Part shown: piece by piece, positions 1-12,739 of the stretch
Numbering within the stretch: the stretch's first letter is position 1
Layout of the letters: each line of letters begins with the position of its first letter
Assembly (NCBI GenBank): GCA_019843655.1
Contig: JACDQD010000004.1
Span: forward strand, 7,688,001 to 7,752,000
Length of the DNA stretch: 64,000 nucleotides
Direction of reading: 5' to 3'
Origin: Lethocerus indicus
Taxonomy: Eukaryota > Arthropoda > Insecta > Hemiptera > Belostomatidae
Program-made: the position numbers and the translations under genes
Notes under the pieces: generated by a model
Told to the model about the DNA's origin: nothing
The model's input: the letters and a program-made list of their open reading frames with translations, nothing else
Databases searched by the model: none

Positions 1-2480
1 GCGAAATTTCGGCCTCATAAATTCCGAATGAGACAGCTGGAGACTCTGGTAATAAGTTGATTGTTGTATCTTTACTGAGATCTGTCAATTTTCATGAATA
101 TATCAATTCTGTAAGCTCATGTATTGGGGCACTGACTACAGTGTTATGCCGAAACCTGTCTACAATAGGCAAAAAACGCGAGTGGTGACAGAAAACTGTA
201 CATAATAATACAGTAAAATATTTTAATGGTTCGATGTCAATATTTCAAAATTAAATTCCGCATCCATATTCTTTTTTTTGGGTACCAGCTGCTGTTTCTT
301 CCCTACCGATAAAACATAATAAATCCGCCCTGATTTCCAAATTTAAGGCGAAAATCGGTGACAATAATCCTAAGTAGGGAAGCTTCATATGAAAGTTCTC
401 TCAAACAATCGTTAAGCGGCCGTAAACTTTTTCCATAATTCCCCCCACCCTGGCAGAGTTATCCGCCCGGCGCTGGGGTCTGGATAAATTTCTGCGACGG
501 ATTCAAATAACGCTCTGGCCACCACGAACAAAGTCTTGCAGGATACCTGCGGACCGTGGAAAAATAACTAGGCACTTTTTAAAACTGGCTTAATACTTCT
601 GAAAGAGTTTTGCGAAACCCGAAAGTAATAAGAGATATCCGCCTCTCTAAGTAATAGTCAATATTTTTCTTAGATATTTTCTTAAATTACAACACGAAAT
701 ACGCAGATTTCCTCGTGACAATTTAGAACTACGTACATTAGAGAAACAATATTTGATTAATACATCTCATCTTAAATAAATAGTAAATTAATTAAATGCG
801 ATATAAAAACAAGACGCTCCCAGTAACAGAGAGCTGTGTGGTCTCAAGACATACTCTCTACTTACCTAGGTACTAAACAATAAGGCTGTAAACACCTTCC
901 CTAACACAACATTATTGACACGTTTTTCAGAACGGAACTCTAAATTATGCCATTTGAACTCTTAGAAATTTCAATCATACGCAGAACCATTTGACGATTA
1001 AGGAATTTCATAAATACACCTGATTAAATAATTAATTACTTCGTAGTCTTACACACCTAATAATTTTACTGAAATTTTTCGAAATGTAGTCCAGACTGTA
1101 TGGAAACTGGCACAGGTTCTTGTTTGAACACAGTGTATAATACTGTCGAATATAAGCCGTCGGCGCCGGATTATATTTGGACAGTATTGATTGTACAATT
1201 GAAGTAAGAACGAAAGCAATGTCCGACGACGGGGAACAAGTAACGAAACCACTTCCGAGAGTCGAGAGGGAATAAATGTAATGAAACGACTATTTAAATA
1301 TAACTCATTTGATGGTTCATGGTTGTTGAATTCACCGGGACGAGATGGCGGGAGTGGTAGGGGCTGGTTGAAGTCCATCCCCAATATTCTCTTGGGTTTT
1401 TCTCTGGAGCGACGTCCATTTGCATTTGCAATGGGCTCAGATAATACGCCCTCAGGAAACCCTGCCCAATAATACTTCCAAAGCTGTGTAAACAACTGTT
1501 AAGCCAGAGAAATTGACTCTGAAAAGCCCTCGGGCCCCGTCCTTTTAAGCATTCCTCTGCAAGGAGACCATACCCCTCTTCTAATTGTAATAAGGTTCGT
1601 CTTGGTGGTTCTTTGCCCCACGCAAAGAAACCTTCATTAATGAATCATTAATTTCACTGGGAAAAAACCAGCTACGTAAGCGTCTATTGAGGAAGAATAA
1701 ATGAATAGAATACATGAATTTCTTATGTCTTCATTTTATGGAAAATTGAGAATAATTTGAAAACTGCAACAGTTAACGAGTTCGTAAGAGCACTGTTTTT
1801 TTTTAACTACATAAGTTTGTATAATGTTGTTTCGCTTCCTCGGTCCAAAAAGTGATTTCATCATCGTTTCATTTATCACTCTTTCGATTTTCTGCTCCAC
1901 CCGCTGATTCGGCCAGATGCTATATAAAATATAAAGTACCCGTAGAAGAAATTAATAAATTGCATAACCGAACTATTAGTAAAAGGAGAAAAGGAATGAC
2001 GGAAATAGTACCTACGGGAAGAGAAAATCAATTTGTCTAAGGGACAATACTCAATGGTAAGGTTAAGGGCTCTTCTGCCTAATGAACTCACTTCCCTTGA
2101 TTAACTTTTTGTCCACAGGTTGGAAGAGGAGCAGTGATTTATGAGCCAACCCCTTCATCCAGGCCCTTAGCAGCCAATAACCTTATATTTTTATTCACTC
2201 CAATACCTTGTAGTACTTTGATCAGAATTTTATCAACTGTTAGTTATCAACTAAAAACAATAGTGATCTCAGGACTCCTATTTAGTTTTGATGCCACTGC
2301 AGGTCTTATGACAAAACTCTCTGAATCCTTTCTAATCGACACCTAACCTAACCTACTTTAGGTGAGATTTGTTTTAAACTACTTAGCTTATTTAGGGACA
2401 CTAAATATCAAGAGATGATAGTCAAGATTGTACGCGTCCACGCAAAATAACTTTTTATGGCCAGTTGGGTAAAACCAATT
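1..2480. other. AT-rich non-coding block
   Basis: I see no supportable gene here. The minus-strand frame at 1049-1495 (148 codons) shows no domain or splice context and is of a length expected by chance in a window this size. Local features are a T9 run near 1796-1804, an inverted repeat ATTAATGA-A-TCATTAAT at 1636-1652 that contains two TAAT-type homeodomain-like cores, and two CCTAA units near 2340-2354. The CCTAA units resemble the insect telomere word but are far too short to be a telomeric array. Confidence 0.6.
1636..1652. promoter_or_regulatory. TAAT-type palindrome
   Basis: A perfect 8+1+8 inverted repeat (ATTAATGA, A, TCATTAAT). Paired-class homeodomain dimers bind inverted TAAT cores, so this could be a binding site. 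In AT-rich DNA such words are common and function is inference only. Confidence 0.2.
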
Positions 2481-2920
2481 TTTTATTTTAAGCGGGCAAA
2501 AGGGCGCCCGGGGTAGCAGAACGATTTACAGGAGGGGCTTTAATTCGATTCCTCAAAGGGGGTTTCGGGGGAGGTAGACTAATCAAAATAATGGTTGCTA
2601 ATATAGGGTAATAAGCAGGCTACGGGTGAGGTGGCCCACTGCGATAAGTTCGTTTATTGGGGCCGGTATTACCCGGCTCCCGTGTTCCCCTTGTTCCAGC
2701 CCGGTCGACCGACCGACCGTCCCCTATTGCCGATAACGCGGAAAGTGGCGATTTTAATTTTAATTCGTGGCAAATTGAGCTCGTAAACAAACACCCGCCC
2801 CTCCGCCTCAGGACCTACCTCGGCTTTCTGTTAAAGCACGCATTCATGCCGGCTGACGTGAATAAGGGGAACACCTTGGAAATCATTCCGCACTCGTTGG
2901 ACACTACTTAGGCGAAAAAG
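2481..2920. other. GC-rich island
   Basis: A sharp change to GC-rich sequence inside AT-rich flanks, with many CpG dinucleotides and repeated GACC/GGTC words around 2700-2720. A plus-strand frame at 2657-2911 (84 codons) is open but has no recognised motif, and open frames are expected where stop codons are rare. Best described as a candidate regulatory island or an unassigned exon. Confidence 0.35.
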
Positions 2921-3393
2921 AGGTTAATTTAACAATGTTTAGTTCTTCCTTACTTTTTTAAGTCAATCAAAAGACCGGGCTTAATTAAAGTTGCTTAACC
3001 CCATTTGGCAGTAAAGTGAATTAAACTGTTAACTCCCCCTAATCTGTTAATAAACAGTGAGGGAGGAGAAAGTAATTCCTTAACTGAATTTTAACTGATA
3101 AACTGTTGCCGTTTTAAACAATAAACGTTATTCAGAATAAATGTTATTCAGACATTCTACCGCCTTCTGCAAGTAAGTAAGGAAAGTAATGTAAATTATG
3201 TAATAACCTAATAAAGAAATGTCTGAAATGTTTTCAGATGAAGAGTTCATGGTATCTCGGTGGGGATGTTTCATAGTAAAGTATTTAAATATAATGCAAT
3301 AAAGATTAAATAATAACAATTGAATGTCATGACATCAAAACAATGTGGATACATTTGAAACATATTCCAAAGCTTCAGCAATTCCCAACGGCG

Positions 3394-3412
3394 ATTGGAC
3401 ACTCCGTCCAAT
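3394..3412. other. Short hairpin
   Basis: ATTGGAC (3394-3400) and GTCCAAT (3406-3412) form a perfect 7-bp stem with a five-base loop; a G-T pair could extend it. Stems of this size occur by chance several times in 64 kb, so it is recorded only as visible structure. Confidence 0.5.
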
Positions 3413-6400
3413 TAGCTAATAACTAATAATAATAAATATTGGGATGACAAAGAAGTCGGAGAGAAATCGTTATCGAAGCTATATATGCAGTTTTGTTTAG
3501 CGTATAAATAAAATATCTGGAGGGGACTGGCCGCGGTGGAGTAACCGACAAAGGGGTTCGTTATCAGAGGGCTCCCTCCCGGGTTTCGACACCCCCCAAC
3601 AACTCCCTTCCCCAGGTTAATTGAATTGCCCACACAACATCCCACCTATGTGTCTGCCTTCGATTCCACCAACCTCTCTCCCATTATCTGTTCTCCTCCT
3701 CTTTGTCTCAACCGGGCGCCGTTCTCCTATCTTGTTTTCTCATTCTCCCTTCCTATCTGCAACATTCCGTTATTTCAACCCTTCATTCAATCGTCAGTGG
3801 AATCTCTAATCAATTGTTCGATAACGAGTCAAATTATTAACCAAGTTGGAGTATACCTATCCTCTCACGCCTCGATACTAAAATCAGTCACTGTAAATGT
3901 AAGAACGATAATTTGATGATGGATGCTTCGTCCGATGAAGTTATAGCCTCTGCATAAATATCTGAGAAATATTAAACATAGGGTAAAGAGAAAATGGGAT
4001 AACGTTTCAATGTAATGTTATTATTGTACAGAAAATGTCAAAATTTCGAACTTGTTTGGACGATAGTGCTATACCATTTCTACCTCCCGGCGTGGAAGGA
4101 GCACTAACTTTAGTAAGAAAAGTGCGGGGCTGAGGCCGGTTTCGAAAAGGGGCGGTGTCGCGGTCAGGCAGCACGTACGACCCCCGACCCGCCTTCCACT
4201 TTCCAAAGGAAGAACAATTCAACTTCTGATTGAACTTGTTGGAAACTCTTAACCGAACGCCTGCGTCCGAACTAGCGAAGCCAACGTAACTATTTCCAGA
4301 TTTAGATTTAGATCCTCCGTTAAGCATTGACAACTAGGATTCTGATTGGAATAAAACAGGAAAGAACGAATCGGAACTGTCTATAAAATATATTACATTT
4401 GAATACGTTTAAATAAGTTTAAAGGTTACAGGGAACGTGTAAAACACTGGAATAGTATGATGTAGGTTGGATTTGGGTTACATACTTTTTACTTATATCA
4501 AATACATTAGGGACAAAAAATTTTACTGCTTGAAGTTGATTCTTTGTTCAAACAATATATATAATTAATTATAATAAAATTATTAATAATATCTTAAACG
4601 TACATCAATCGGCCAGTCTACAATTCTAGACTCATAAAATACGTGTAGCAACAAAATTAATTCATTAATTAAAAATTATCTTTAGGTAGCGAGTGGTTTT
4701 TACAGATTGAAGAATTCATAGCTTCCAGGTATTTCAGCCCAAAATAAATCTGATAATTTTAAATGTAATTATCTTCCCGGAGCTCAAAGAGCATCACTTC
4801 CATCGCTGGGCATTATTAAATTATGTCGGGCCTCATCGCCTCGAGATTGGCAAGAGGAAGGAGCAATGTTACAAAGCTCCGATAACGAACTCGTATTACC
4901 TCGTGTTACTCCTATTACCGATTGGATTTCGCTTAATTAGAATCATACCGCTCCCAAACCTCCGGCCTCGCCAACCCCCGAGATACCCGAGTCACAATTT
5001 GTTCCCCAGTTAATAACATATAGGTGTCAGCATAAGGCGTATTCTCGAGAAAACGGTTAGCCAAAATAAAGGCGGCTAACGCGTCTTAAACTTGATCATA
5101 TGTCATTCACGCAGCAACACTAACTTATCGGGGAGTGATAAATTATAAATGGGTTGATGAGCCACTTCGAAAGAATAACAGCATCAAGGAATATACCGTT
5201 TTCTAGAAGTGTCGTAGAAGTGTCAATACATTAAACCGGACATGTATTGAAATCCGAGCTCGTTTCATCTTACTAAATTGGCTAAAAGGTATTTGGAATT
5301 GGGGAAATTTCTAATTACGGACTGCTATCTCGGTAAATGGCCCAAAATGAAACTGAACTCGGGGGACAATATTTTCAATAGATTACCTTCATAAGATTAT
5401 ATGGGTTCAGATCGTTCTACTGTAAAGGCAATAGTCTCCCTAACGGAATTCGGGGTCCGGTTAACAGCTAGGGCGTTATTAAGATTTAGTACTCGCGTTT
5501 AATACAATCTCAAATGCGGGATCATTAAAATAAACAGCGTAGAAACTCTTAGTTTAACTGATACAAAGTACGACACCTTGGAATTATACTAATGTACATT
5601 TATAGGTTAGGATTTTAATCAACATCCCCAACATCGTCTTGATATGAAAAATATTCTATATAGTCAGTGAAGTAATAAGATTTCAGTTCGCTTTCGTGTT
5701 TCCTAGCCAGAAATTCGAGTAAAAGAACTGCCGTGGGATGGATGAGAAACAGAAAAAACCCAGACAACAAGAAGAAAACAGATCCAACCCAACAGAAGAA
5801 AACAGAAGGTATATTTAAGGGAACAGTCATTATCCGTCGATTGTTCTTTCCATTGAGGTTGCTTTTAAATCCCACTTCCGCCCTCTGTTCTCTCTTCGAC
5901 TCAATAATTTCTTGAGTAGAAGGCGCCGGTACAATCTGTATCCTCTGCATGCCCGTCTCTACTTTGATTCATCTTCACACAAATAAACTTATTCCGCGAA
6001 GGCAACCACTTGATAAATACTTGTAAAAATAACAAGTGATATAAATTAAAATAATCTGATGAGGTTCATCATTTTTACGAATGCTTGGAATTATAATTTA
6101 ACGGTGGGCATTTGGGTTTTGAAACGTTCTTTCGTACTAATGTTAACCTTTTATCCGGTGTTTGTTTTAGTTGATAATAGGGTGGGTGATAATGTGGGAT
6201 AATACTATCGATAGACATTTTATACTCACATATCCAATGGTTCCTAGTCAGATAACCTGAGCATAAAACGAATTTGTTATGCGGTTCAAGCTTTATGGTT
6301 TTTATAAAAAATATTCAATTAAAATTTCGATGTCGAACGCGAAAAGGGCAAATAATGTGAAAACCCTTACCAGTGGAGTTTTTCTGCGTGTTTACAAAGG

Positions 6401-7970
6401 TTAAACACGCGCTCGGGGAACTCGAGGCTGTGCAAATACCTGTCAGTCCCGTCAAAGTAAGCGTGAACATCCGTCAAATATTGGCATAATTTTAGAAAGC
6501 CGAAGAAACCTTAGCCTCCTCCTTGAATAATCCCATTATCCCAGAACTGCTTTCACTCTCTCTCTTTCTCTGAGGAAAACTAAATCGGTACACCGCTCTG
6601 CGGTAATATCGTGGTAGCCAGCTTACATTTTCACTAAGCAATAGGCCGGCAGGAAGGATTGGGGCTTAAAGAAAAGCGGGGACATTTGTGTAAGTTTGGG
6701 TATTTGTTTTGTGATATCTTGGTGTACCACATAGATCCAAGTTCGTGAGGTTCGTTTCTTACGCCCGTCGAGGCCAGGGCGAAGGTCATCAAGGTTGCAG
6801 CGAACATGAGGCGTAGCAAAAAAGTCATCGAGTCTGAAAACCCGAGTCTTACGAATCGTTTACATGGTCACCGGTTGAAGAATTACACAACTTGATGCAC
6901 TATCACTCTCTAAGTTTGTATTTTACATCTCTAAGTATTTTATTAGGTGAACAAATGGTTTTACGGTGTGATCTACCCTATTGTAAATTATGCAGCAGTT
7001 GACAGAATTTCACGCTCTGGCAACAGCGCAGAGAAACTTCCTGTTTCTTATGTTTCCTGCAAATAGGACGGCGAACTCGAGGATGCCTTGTAATCTACTA
7101 ACAGAAAATAAATCGCAAGGGTGCCCACTATCGAAGAGCCCGCTAAGGAAAAACGGCGAAAGCTCTTCAGACGTGAGGTCACAACTGCGAGGATCTCTCG
7201 CGTCAACCGGAGTATACAATTCAAAATAGCGGAGGTGCGGAATAAGAATCGGGAGTGGCTGCACAAATTCAGGAAAATATCCGCGAGACTATTTACGCTT
7301 TGCTGGCGTAAATCGGCACTGGGATGGAATAGATGGCGTATCTATCCGGTCTCAGGGCACGCCTCTCTCAATCCAAATCTCTACAGGCCCGGTTTGTCAG
7401 AGCAAAGTCGGAAGATTGGTGGGTGCATGCGCTACCTGAAAACAGCAGAACTTATAAAACAGATTAGGTTTAAGGATATCTTCGGACCCAAAGGACTCTA
7501 TTTCTGTAATGACCTGCGCAAGGTGGTTTGTTTCTCCCAGATGTCGAATCACTGGACCAATCGACCGTTGAAACTTGTTATTATACCTACGAGACAAAAT
7601 TCAATCGGCTAAAGTTACCGAAATATGAAAACCAGGCCTGTATGGCTATGATTTGCTTCAATGGGTACTTTAATGGGATAGATATTGTTGTGAGTCGCAT
7701 GGTAATAGATATTAGAAATAATTAGTTTCGAATACTTCTTTTGTGGTCGGCGAGTGACTTGTATACCGTAGTTTTTCGATACGGCATTAGAAATAATTAT
7801 ATAAACAACTATTGCTGACCACGTCATATTATATTCTGCCATTATACTATTAAACTCAACCGGTCCTTAATTAAAACGAGCTAATGAACGGCCATAGATG
7901 AAACGCCAAATAGAATTGAATGAATTTAAAATCTCTCTTTCTCTCCAGGATGTTGCATAAGTTTCCACCA

Positions 7971-8042
7971 CTCGGTGCTAACTATTAGTCAGCCTTTGCT
8001 ATTTGCGATTCGTAATGATAGCTGCAGTGAAAAAGCACCGAG
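7971..8042. other. 9-bp inverted repeat, possible fold-back
   Basis: CTCGGTGCT (7971-7979) is repeated exactly inverted as AGCACCGAG (8034-8042), leaving a 54-base interior. The overall length of about 72 nt is compatible with a small-RNA precursor, but the interior pairs poorly (only a CAGC/GCTG block is clear). A microRNA is therefore unlikely on sequence alone, and no known mature microRNA was recognised in either arm. Confidence 0.35.
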
Positions 8043-9737
8043 GCACAAAGGCCAACCGGTGTTAGTCACCGCGTACCATTTATTTTAAGCAAAGTCGTAT
8101 TTATACACACTCTATATTGCTGTGTCACTTCAGTATACTTGTAAAGGCTAAATTTGAATTGTGAAATGACTATCACAAATTGGTTTCCGATTAAAGCTGA
8201 CTGCCTGACAATACTTATTATATATTATAAGTTATTAAATTTGCAGGTTAACATTCGTATTTGCTATATTAAAAGCTCGATGTACGTCACTCACTGCGAG
8301 TATTCGAATTATGTTTTTTGCAAAAAAAACCGCTTTAACGATTAAAGTTTGGCCAACTTGCGGTTCCCATTCTTCCAGGATCTAACCGAAATCAGACCCT
8401 AGCTTAGAACCGCTTCATTCTGCCTCCGGGAATACAGATTATAATACTGTCATAGACAGGCCAATAATTCAAATTGAAATAATTCAAAAAAGGAAAACCG
8501 CCCGGTTTCCCTTAATAATAAATTCTCTTCACTGCCGGAACCTAGAATAAAAATGAACCACATTTCAAGCCTAAATAAGAGCGCACAGGAATAAAACATA
8601 AATCTGCGGCACCTCGATCGGTGAGTATTTATCAAATAAATGCTCCAACATTTCTGTATGTCCAGGGCTATTTGAATGCAAATTTAAACGGGAAGGGGGC
8701 CGCGTTGACGGAAAGCCGCGATATTGAAAACACGAGGGGTCATAAAATGCCGGCTTCACAACATTAACAGGTTTTATTGGCTTGCGCTACCTGTACCATT
8801 CCTCGGATCAAAATGCAAAAATACCGCTGATTTACATGCGGCGGTAGTCTGCTCCAAGACAGAGGGAACAAGTAAATGGCCGAACTCCTTTTCAACTCAA
8901 CTGAGTTAATTAATCGTTATAAACCGATCGTAAATATGCAAATATTATAGAAAATACATATTATTCGCTGGAAAATTTTCCTGATTTAACTTGGTAGGGA
9001 AGAAACATTTTGATTTGTCGGGGCCTTTCATCGGGTGAAATAAAGGACACCGGGTGGTTCAGATGTGACTAGAGAACAGCGTCTATATTTAAAATCGCAG
9101 TCAAAAAGCCCTATAATAATAACAAGGCCAAAACACAATATTTACTGCTTTGGAGAGGGTCAATAATCGAAAAGGTAGGGCTGATGATGAAACAGATTTG
9201 TTGTTGATTGATTAAGTGATTCCACGACCAGAATTACTAGAATTTTTTTTGAACTTCGGTTAATTAGTTATAGAGTTAATTAGCGATAGATTTGTCGTTA
9301 ATTCACTGACAAGAACGTTGGACCGATAGACTGATCTGTAACCTAAAAATAAGTTTTTTATTAATAAACGGCACGCGACTGAGGATAATTACAAGCCGAA
9401 ACCGGTAATATTATTACAACCAAATCGTGGAGTAGAGAAAGTAAATAAAATTAACTCACTATTATTTTCTAGCAATGGCTAAAACACTGGGTAAGTGGTG
9501 ACAGAATAGAGAATATGTGTGCGTGTTTGTCACAACTCTAAACTAGTTGAACTAACAAAATCTGTAAAATCGGTTTCGAAATTCGCACTGCCGGGCGTCA
9601 CTGTACAACGGGGCGAAGTTAAAGTTAACCGGAAAGCTGGATCTGTCGTCGCAGTCGGGGAAATGCAAAAAGTAGTTGCCGATATTTGAAGGGGTGGGGA
9701 GGGTGAGAGAGCTAGCCCCAGTTGCGGAGTGCTCTCT

Positions 9738-9775
9738 AGGCCGCGATATCCGGCCTGGAGGCTTCAAAAGCCTCC
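9738..9775. other. Two abutting perfect hairpins
   Basis: AGGCCG (9738-9743) pairs with CGGCCT (9751-9756) across seven bases. With no gap, GGAGGCTT (9757-9764) then pairs with AAGCCTCC (9768-9775) across three bases. Two consecutive perfect stems sharing a boundary are less likely by chance than either alone. They could be a folded RNA element or a DNA cruciform site; there is no evidence of transcription. Confidence 0.6.
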
Positions 9776-10099
9776 GACCCGGCTCCCAACTTTGCAAATT
9801 GAACACGTCCCCGCGTCCACGGGGCCTAAGCCGGTCCCGATGAAAAGCTCACCGCCGCCCGCGCTTTCAGTTATAATTAATATCCTCGACGCGCCCATCT
9901 ATTAGCATGCCGGAGACGGCGCTCCCGAAACTGCGATCGAGAGGGGAAAATTACTGTAAGACGCAGTTTTCGTTAGGGCGATTACGTATTTGAGTACAAT
10001 GCTCGTGGAGACCAGGGGAAACCGTCCTAAGCGGAGGGAAATATCGACAACTGAAAAGAAACGAGGAATCGGTTTAGAACACCCGTCACACATTGGTGT

Positions 10100-10130
10100 C
10101 TGTCACTCGTACTGTCTCGAACAGTGACAG
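10100..10130. other. 8-bp inverted repeat
   Basis: CTGTCACT (10100-10107) and AGTGACAG (10123-10130) are exact inverted copies separated by 15 bases, within the GC-rich island. Function unknown. Confidence 0.45.
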
Positions 10131-10690
10131 TGCAAAGACGATGCCCAAAAAGCATCCAAAATGCCAAAGTGACCGCTACTGAAGATGGCGAGCGGCCGAA
10201 ACCGGTCTAGCGAAAGACCAAACCAGCGAGAGGAGAGAGAAGAGCACGAAATCTACGGTAATCTTGTTTGGCGGCCTACCTGTATAACTAACACGTGTAA
10301 ATACTGGGCGTCGAAAAAAGTGAACGACTGGAGAGTATAAAATGGAAAACGAAATGGACTTCTCGGTCTCCATCGGGCGGCGGCCTAAGAGGCGTGAGGT
10401 GATGCGGGCGGTAGTGATAGGCCGCCGGCTCAAGGATGGCCGTGAATAGCGGCTGGATAGTGAGCGGAGAGGAAGACGGCGAGCGTCATCACCAGCCAGC
10501 TAGCCAGAGCCCGGCACGGAATAGTGTGGGCGGCCTTCGCCTCCACCAATTTACCGCCCACCCCAGAGAAGACCCACCAAATGCCGCCGGTTGCTCTTTA
10601 CGCTTGGCATTCCTCGGCGCTATCCGAGAGGAACCCGACAGTTCAGCTTACATCACTGAGGAGGTGAACGTTGTCAAGAATCTTTAGTTT

Positions 10691-12640
10691 TCGTTATTTA
10701 TTTTAATATCCAAACGCGAGTATCGCGTCGATTCAATGTCTACAGCCCTTCCTTACCTCTCTCGAATTTTCATGAACAGCAACATTAAATATCAACTAAT
10801 TTAAATTATTCCTCTAAATTTCATCACCACGAATGGTTGCAAGCAATCATCGAGTTATCTAATACACAATCTAAAACAATTGTTATTGGCCCCTAAATAA
10901 AACAGAAATACGTACAACGATATTAGGTCGGGTGTAATGAAAGTACTAACAAGCAAATTCATTACGCGATTGTGTCATCTCCACGCTCAGCAATTACCTC
11001 AGCAAGTGAACCGCTCGTGAATAACAGTTTATTCCGCTGTATAATCAATCGAATTATCGACAGCTTGCATGCTACTGACATCGATAGACTCAATGCCAGT
11101 TTTCCCCTCCATATTTTAGACATCGGGCTAATCCTCGATCTATTTATATTATAACTAATTTCATAACTGCTAAAGGGTTAAGAAATCGTTCATTTTAAAC
11201 TCTTCAGATAAAATAGTGCCTTTCAGACTACGAGCATAGAGATAATAATTTCTACGTTAGCTTTCCAATGGATTCCAAGTGTAATCATATCTATTATTTG
11301 GTGCACGATTACTAACGAAGTATATTAATCCCACATAGTTCTAAGAATATAATTATCACCTTAAAAATAGGTATTCGTTTTATATTATTGCTTGTACAAC
11401 AGAACAACGAAATACAGTTGGATATAATTCAAAATGTGCGTAGTTTTATATATATTACATGATATTTAGGTCAGTGGAATACAAACGTGAACGTTGAATA
11501 ACGTAGAGACGAATTTCCTTGCCGATAATCAATATCGGTAGGTCAGAAAACCTGAACACCACAACAGTCGCCGAGGTCATAATACCGGTGCCAGGGAGGA
11601 AAGGGGAAGGGTGAAAGGAGGAAGACAAATTGCAAACTCGACCCTACGTTTGAACTTAACCGCTTGACTGGATTTTGCGGTGTTACGGTTACTTCTCGAA
11701 AATAAATTGAGGGTGCACACTTTAAGGTTGATCCTCGGCTCATTTGTTGATAGCGTATATGCTCATTATATGCTCTCACTCATATCAAACATCTTGTGAA
11801 ATGAGTGAGAATAAATAATGTTTATTTCTTGCGAAATAAAATCTCGGAATAAACATCAGCAGTTTCGACAAGATTTATGCCTTCGGAATATTTTATTCAG
11901 AGTAGGCTACAGCGTATTTTAGAATATATTCAACTGTTTCGTATAGTATAGTTCTCTATTCTTCTTCGCGTATATCCTATAATAAAATTCTCGAAAGTAA
12001 CGTTTTGAAAGCAGAGAAAATCTTTTAAAATGCGTGTAATGCAAAAAAAATTGTTTCCCTTAATAATCGCAAATACTGTTCGCCACGGAAATAAGTCGTT
12101 CATCAATAGAGCTAAAGATTCTGGCATGAAATGAAAGACAAGAGACAACGGACAATGCATCAGGGCAACCGTCATTACCTGCCTTTCAAAGGAAGGAAAG
12201 AGGGGAATTGTTTCTTCCCTTGAAGGGCTTTTAAATCTCCGGACTCACTCCCCTTCAGTTTCCATTTCCTGTGTAGTACAATGCAGACACGTTGAGAGTT
12301 TACAGTTTCCCACGGATTGGAGGATAACAACAGAATCGACTGCTAGTAAATAATTAATAATTTTCCTAGTTTTCCCGTAGCAGTAAAACGGGCACACATT
12401 TTCATGCAATTGTAAATCTCAGACCTATAAATGAATGGGTGACTTCCTTGTACAAAAACTATTAAGATATCGAATTATTTATGTTTCGATGTACCTACCA
12501 CCTTGGTGATTTGGGAAATTTTCAATAATTGATATTACTGTCCCTGCACACAAAGATTTACAATCATTGCGTTATTTTTAATATAGATATAAAATACATT
12601 AATGTACTTAAGGACATGAGAGGTAGATGTACTTTCGCAG
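10691..12640. other. AT-rich non-coding block
   Basis: No supported gene. A minus-strand frame at 11930-12175 (81 codons) begins just after a CT-rich run followed by GGCAG, which resembles a splice acceptor read on the minus strand. The frame has no recognised domain, and one weak splice-like signal is not enough to call an exon. Confidence 0.5.
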
Positions 12641-12651
12641 TCGGGACGGAC

Positions 12652-12669
12652 AGGTCAGGATATTGACCT
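12652..12669. promoter_or_regulatory. Inverted AGGTCA half-sites
   Basis: AGGTCA (12652-12657) and TGACCT (12664-12669) are exact inverted copies of the consensus nuclear-receptor half-site, separated by six bases. Inverted AGGTCA pairs bind nuclear receptors, usually with a one-base spacer for ecdysone-type receptors, so a six-base spacer is atypical. The site lies about 80 bases before a folded GC-rich element, which makes a regulatory role plausible but unproven. Confidence 0.35.
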
Positions 12670-12739
12670 CCGGAGCTGTTGTTAAGGGACTAAGCTAGTT
12701 TATTATTTATGATAATGACTGCATATTACGCTTCTCCAA

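Larger units (their letters stand above)
2921..9550. other. AT-rich non-coding block with scattered small repeats
   Basis: No gene is supported. Visible items are a 7-bp hairpin at 3394-3412 (ATTGGAC / GTCCAAT), an 11-base spaced duplication of TAGAAGTGTC at 5204-5224, a CT-rich tract at 6548-6574, and a 9-bp inverted repeat at 7971-8042. The plus frame at 7121-7612 (about 163 codons) begins at GTG, has its first ATG only about 100 codons in, and shows no domain. A T/C-rich splice-acceptor-like run ends in CAG at 7949, but the frames after it close within about 45 codons. Confidence 0.55.
9551..10690. other. CpG-containing GC-rich island
   Basis: The longest GC-rich stretch of the left third. 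It contains the abutting hairpins at 9738-9775, an 8-bp inverted repeat at 10100-10130 (CTGTCACT / AGTGACAG) and a TATAAAA word near 10335. Short frames are open on both strands (9552-9806, 10176-10433, 10436-10687), as expected in GC-rich DNA, and none has a recognised domain. The combination could mark a promoter or enhancer, but no transcript start can be read from the sequence. Confidence 0.4.

Noticed and set aside
859..866. Minus-strand TAG/GTAAGT donor-like word
   Set aside because: No coding-like frame precedes it on the minus strand.
1049..1495. Minus-strand frame of 148 codons
   Set aside because: No domain, no splice context and a length within chance expectation.
2340..2354. CCTAA units resembling insect telomere repeat
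   Set aside because: Only two units; no array.
7121..7612. Plus-strand open frame of about 163 codons
   Set aside because: It starts at GTG, lacks an ATG for about 100 codons, has no domain and no convincing acceptor or donor. About one frame of this length is roughly expected by chance in 64 kb read in six frames.
9474..9490. Apparent micro-exon between TTTTCTAG and GTAAGT
   Set aside because: About 17 bases with no flanking coding evidence; chance juxtaposition of splice-like words.
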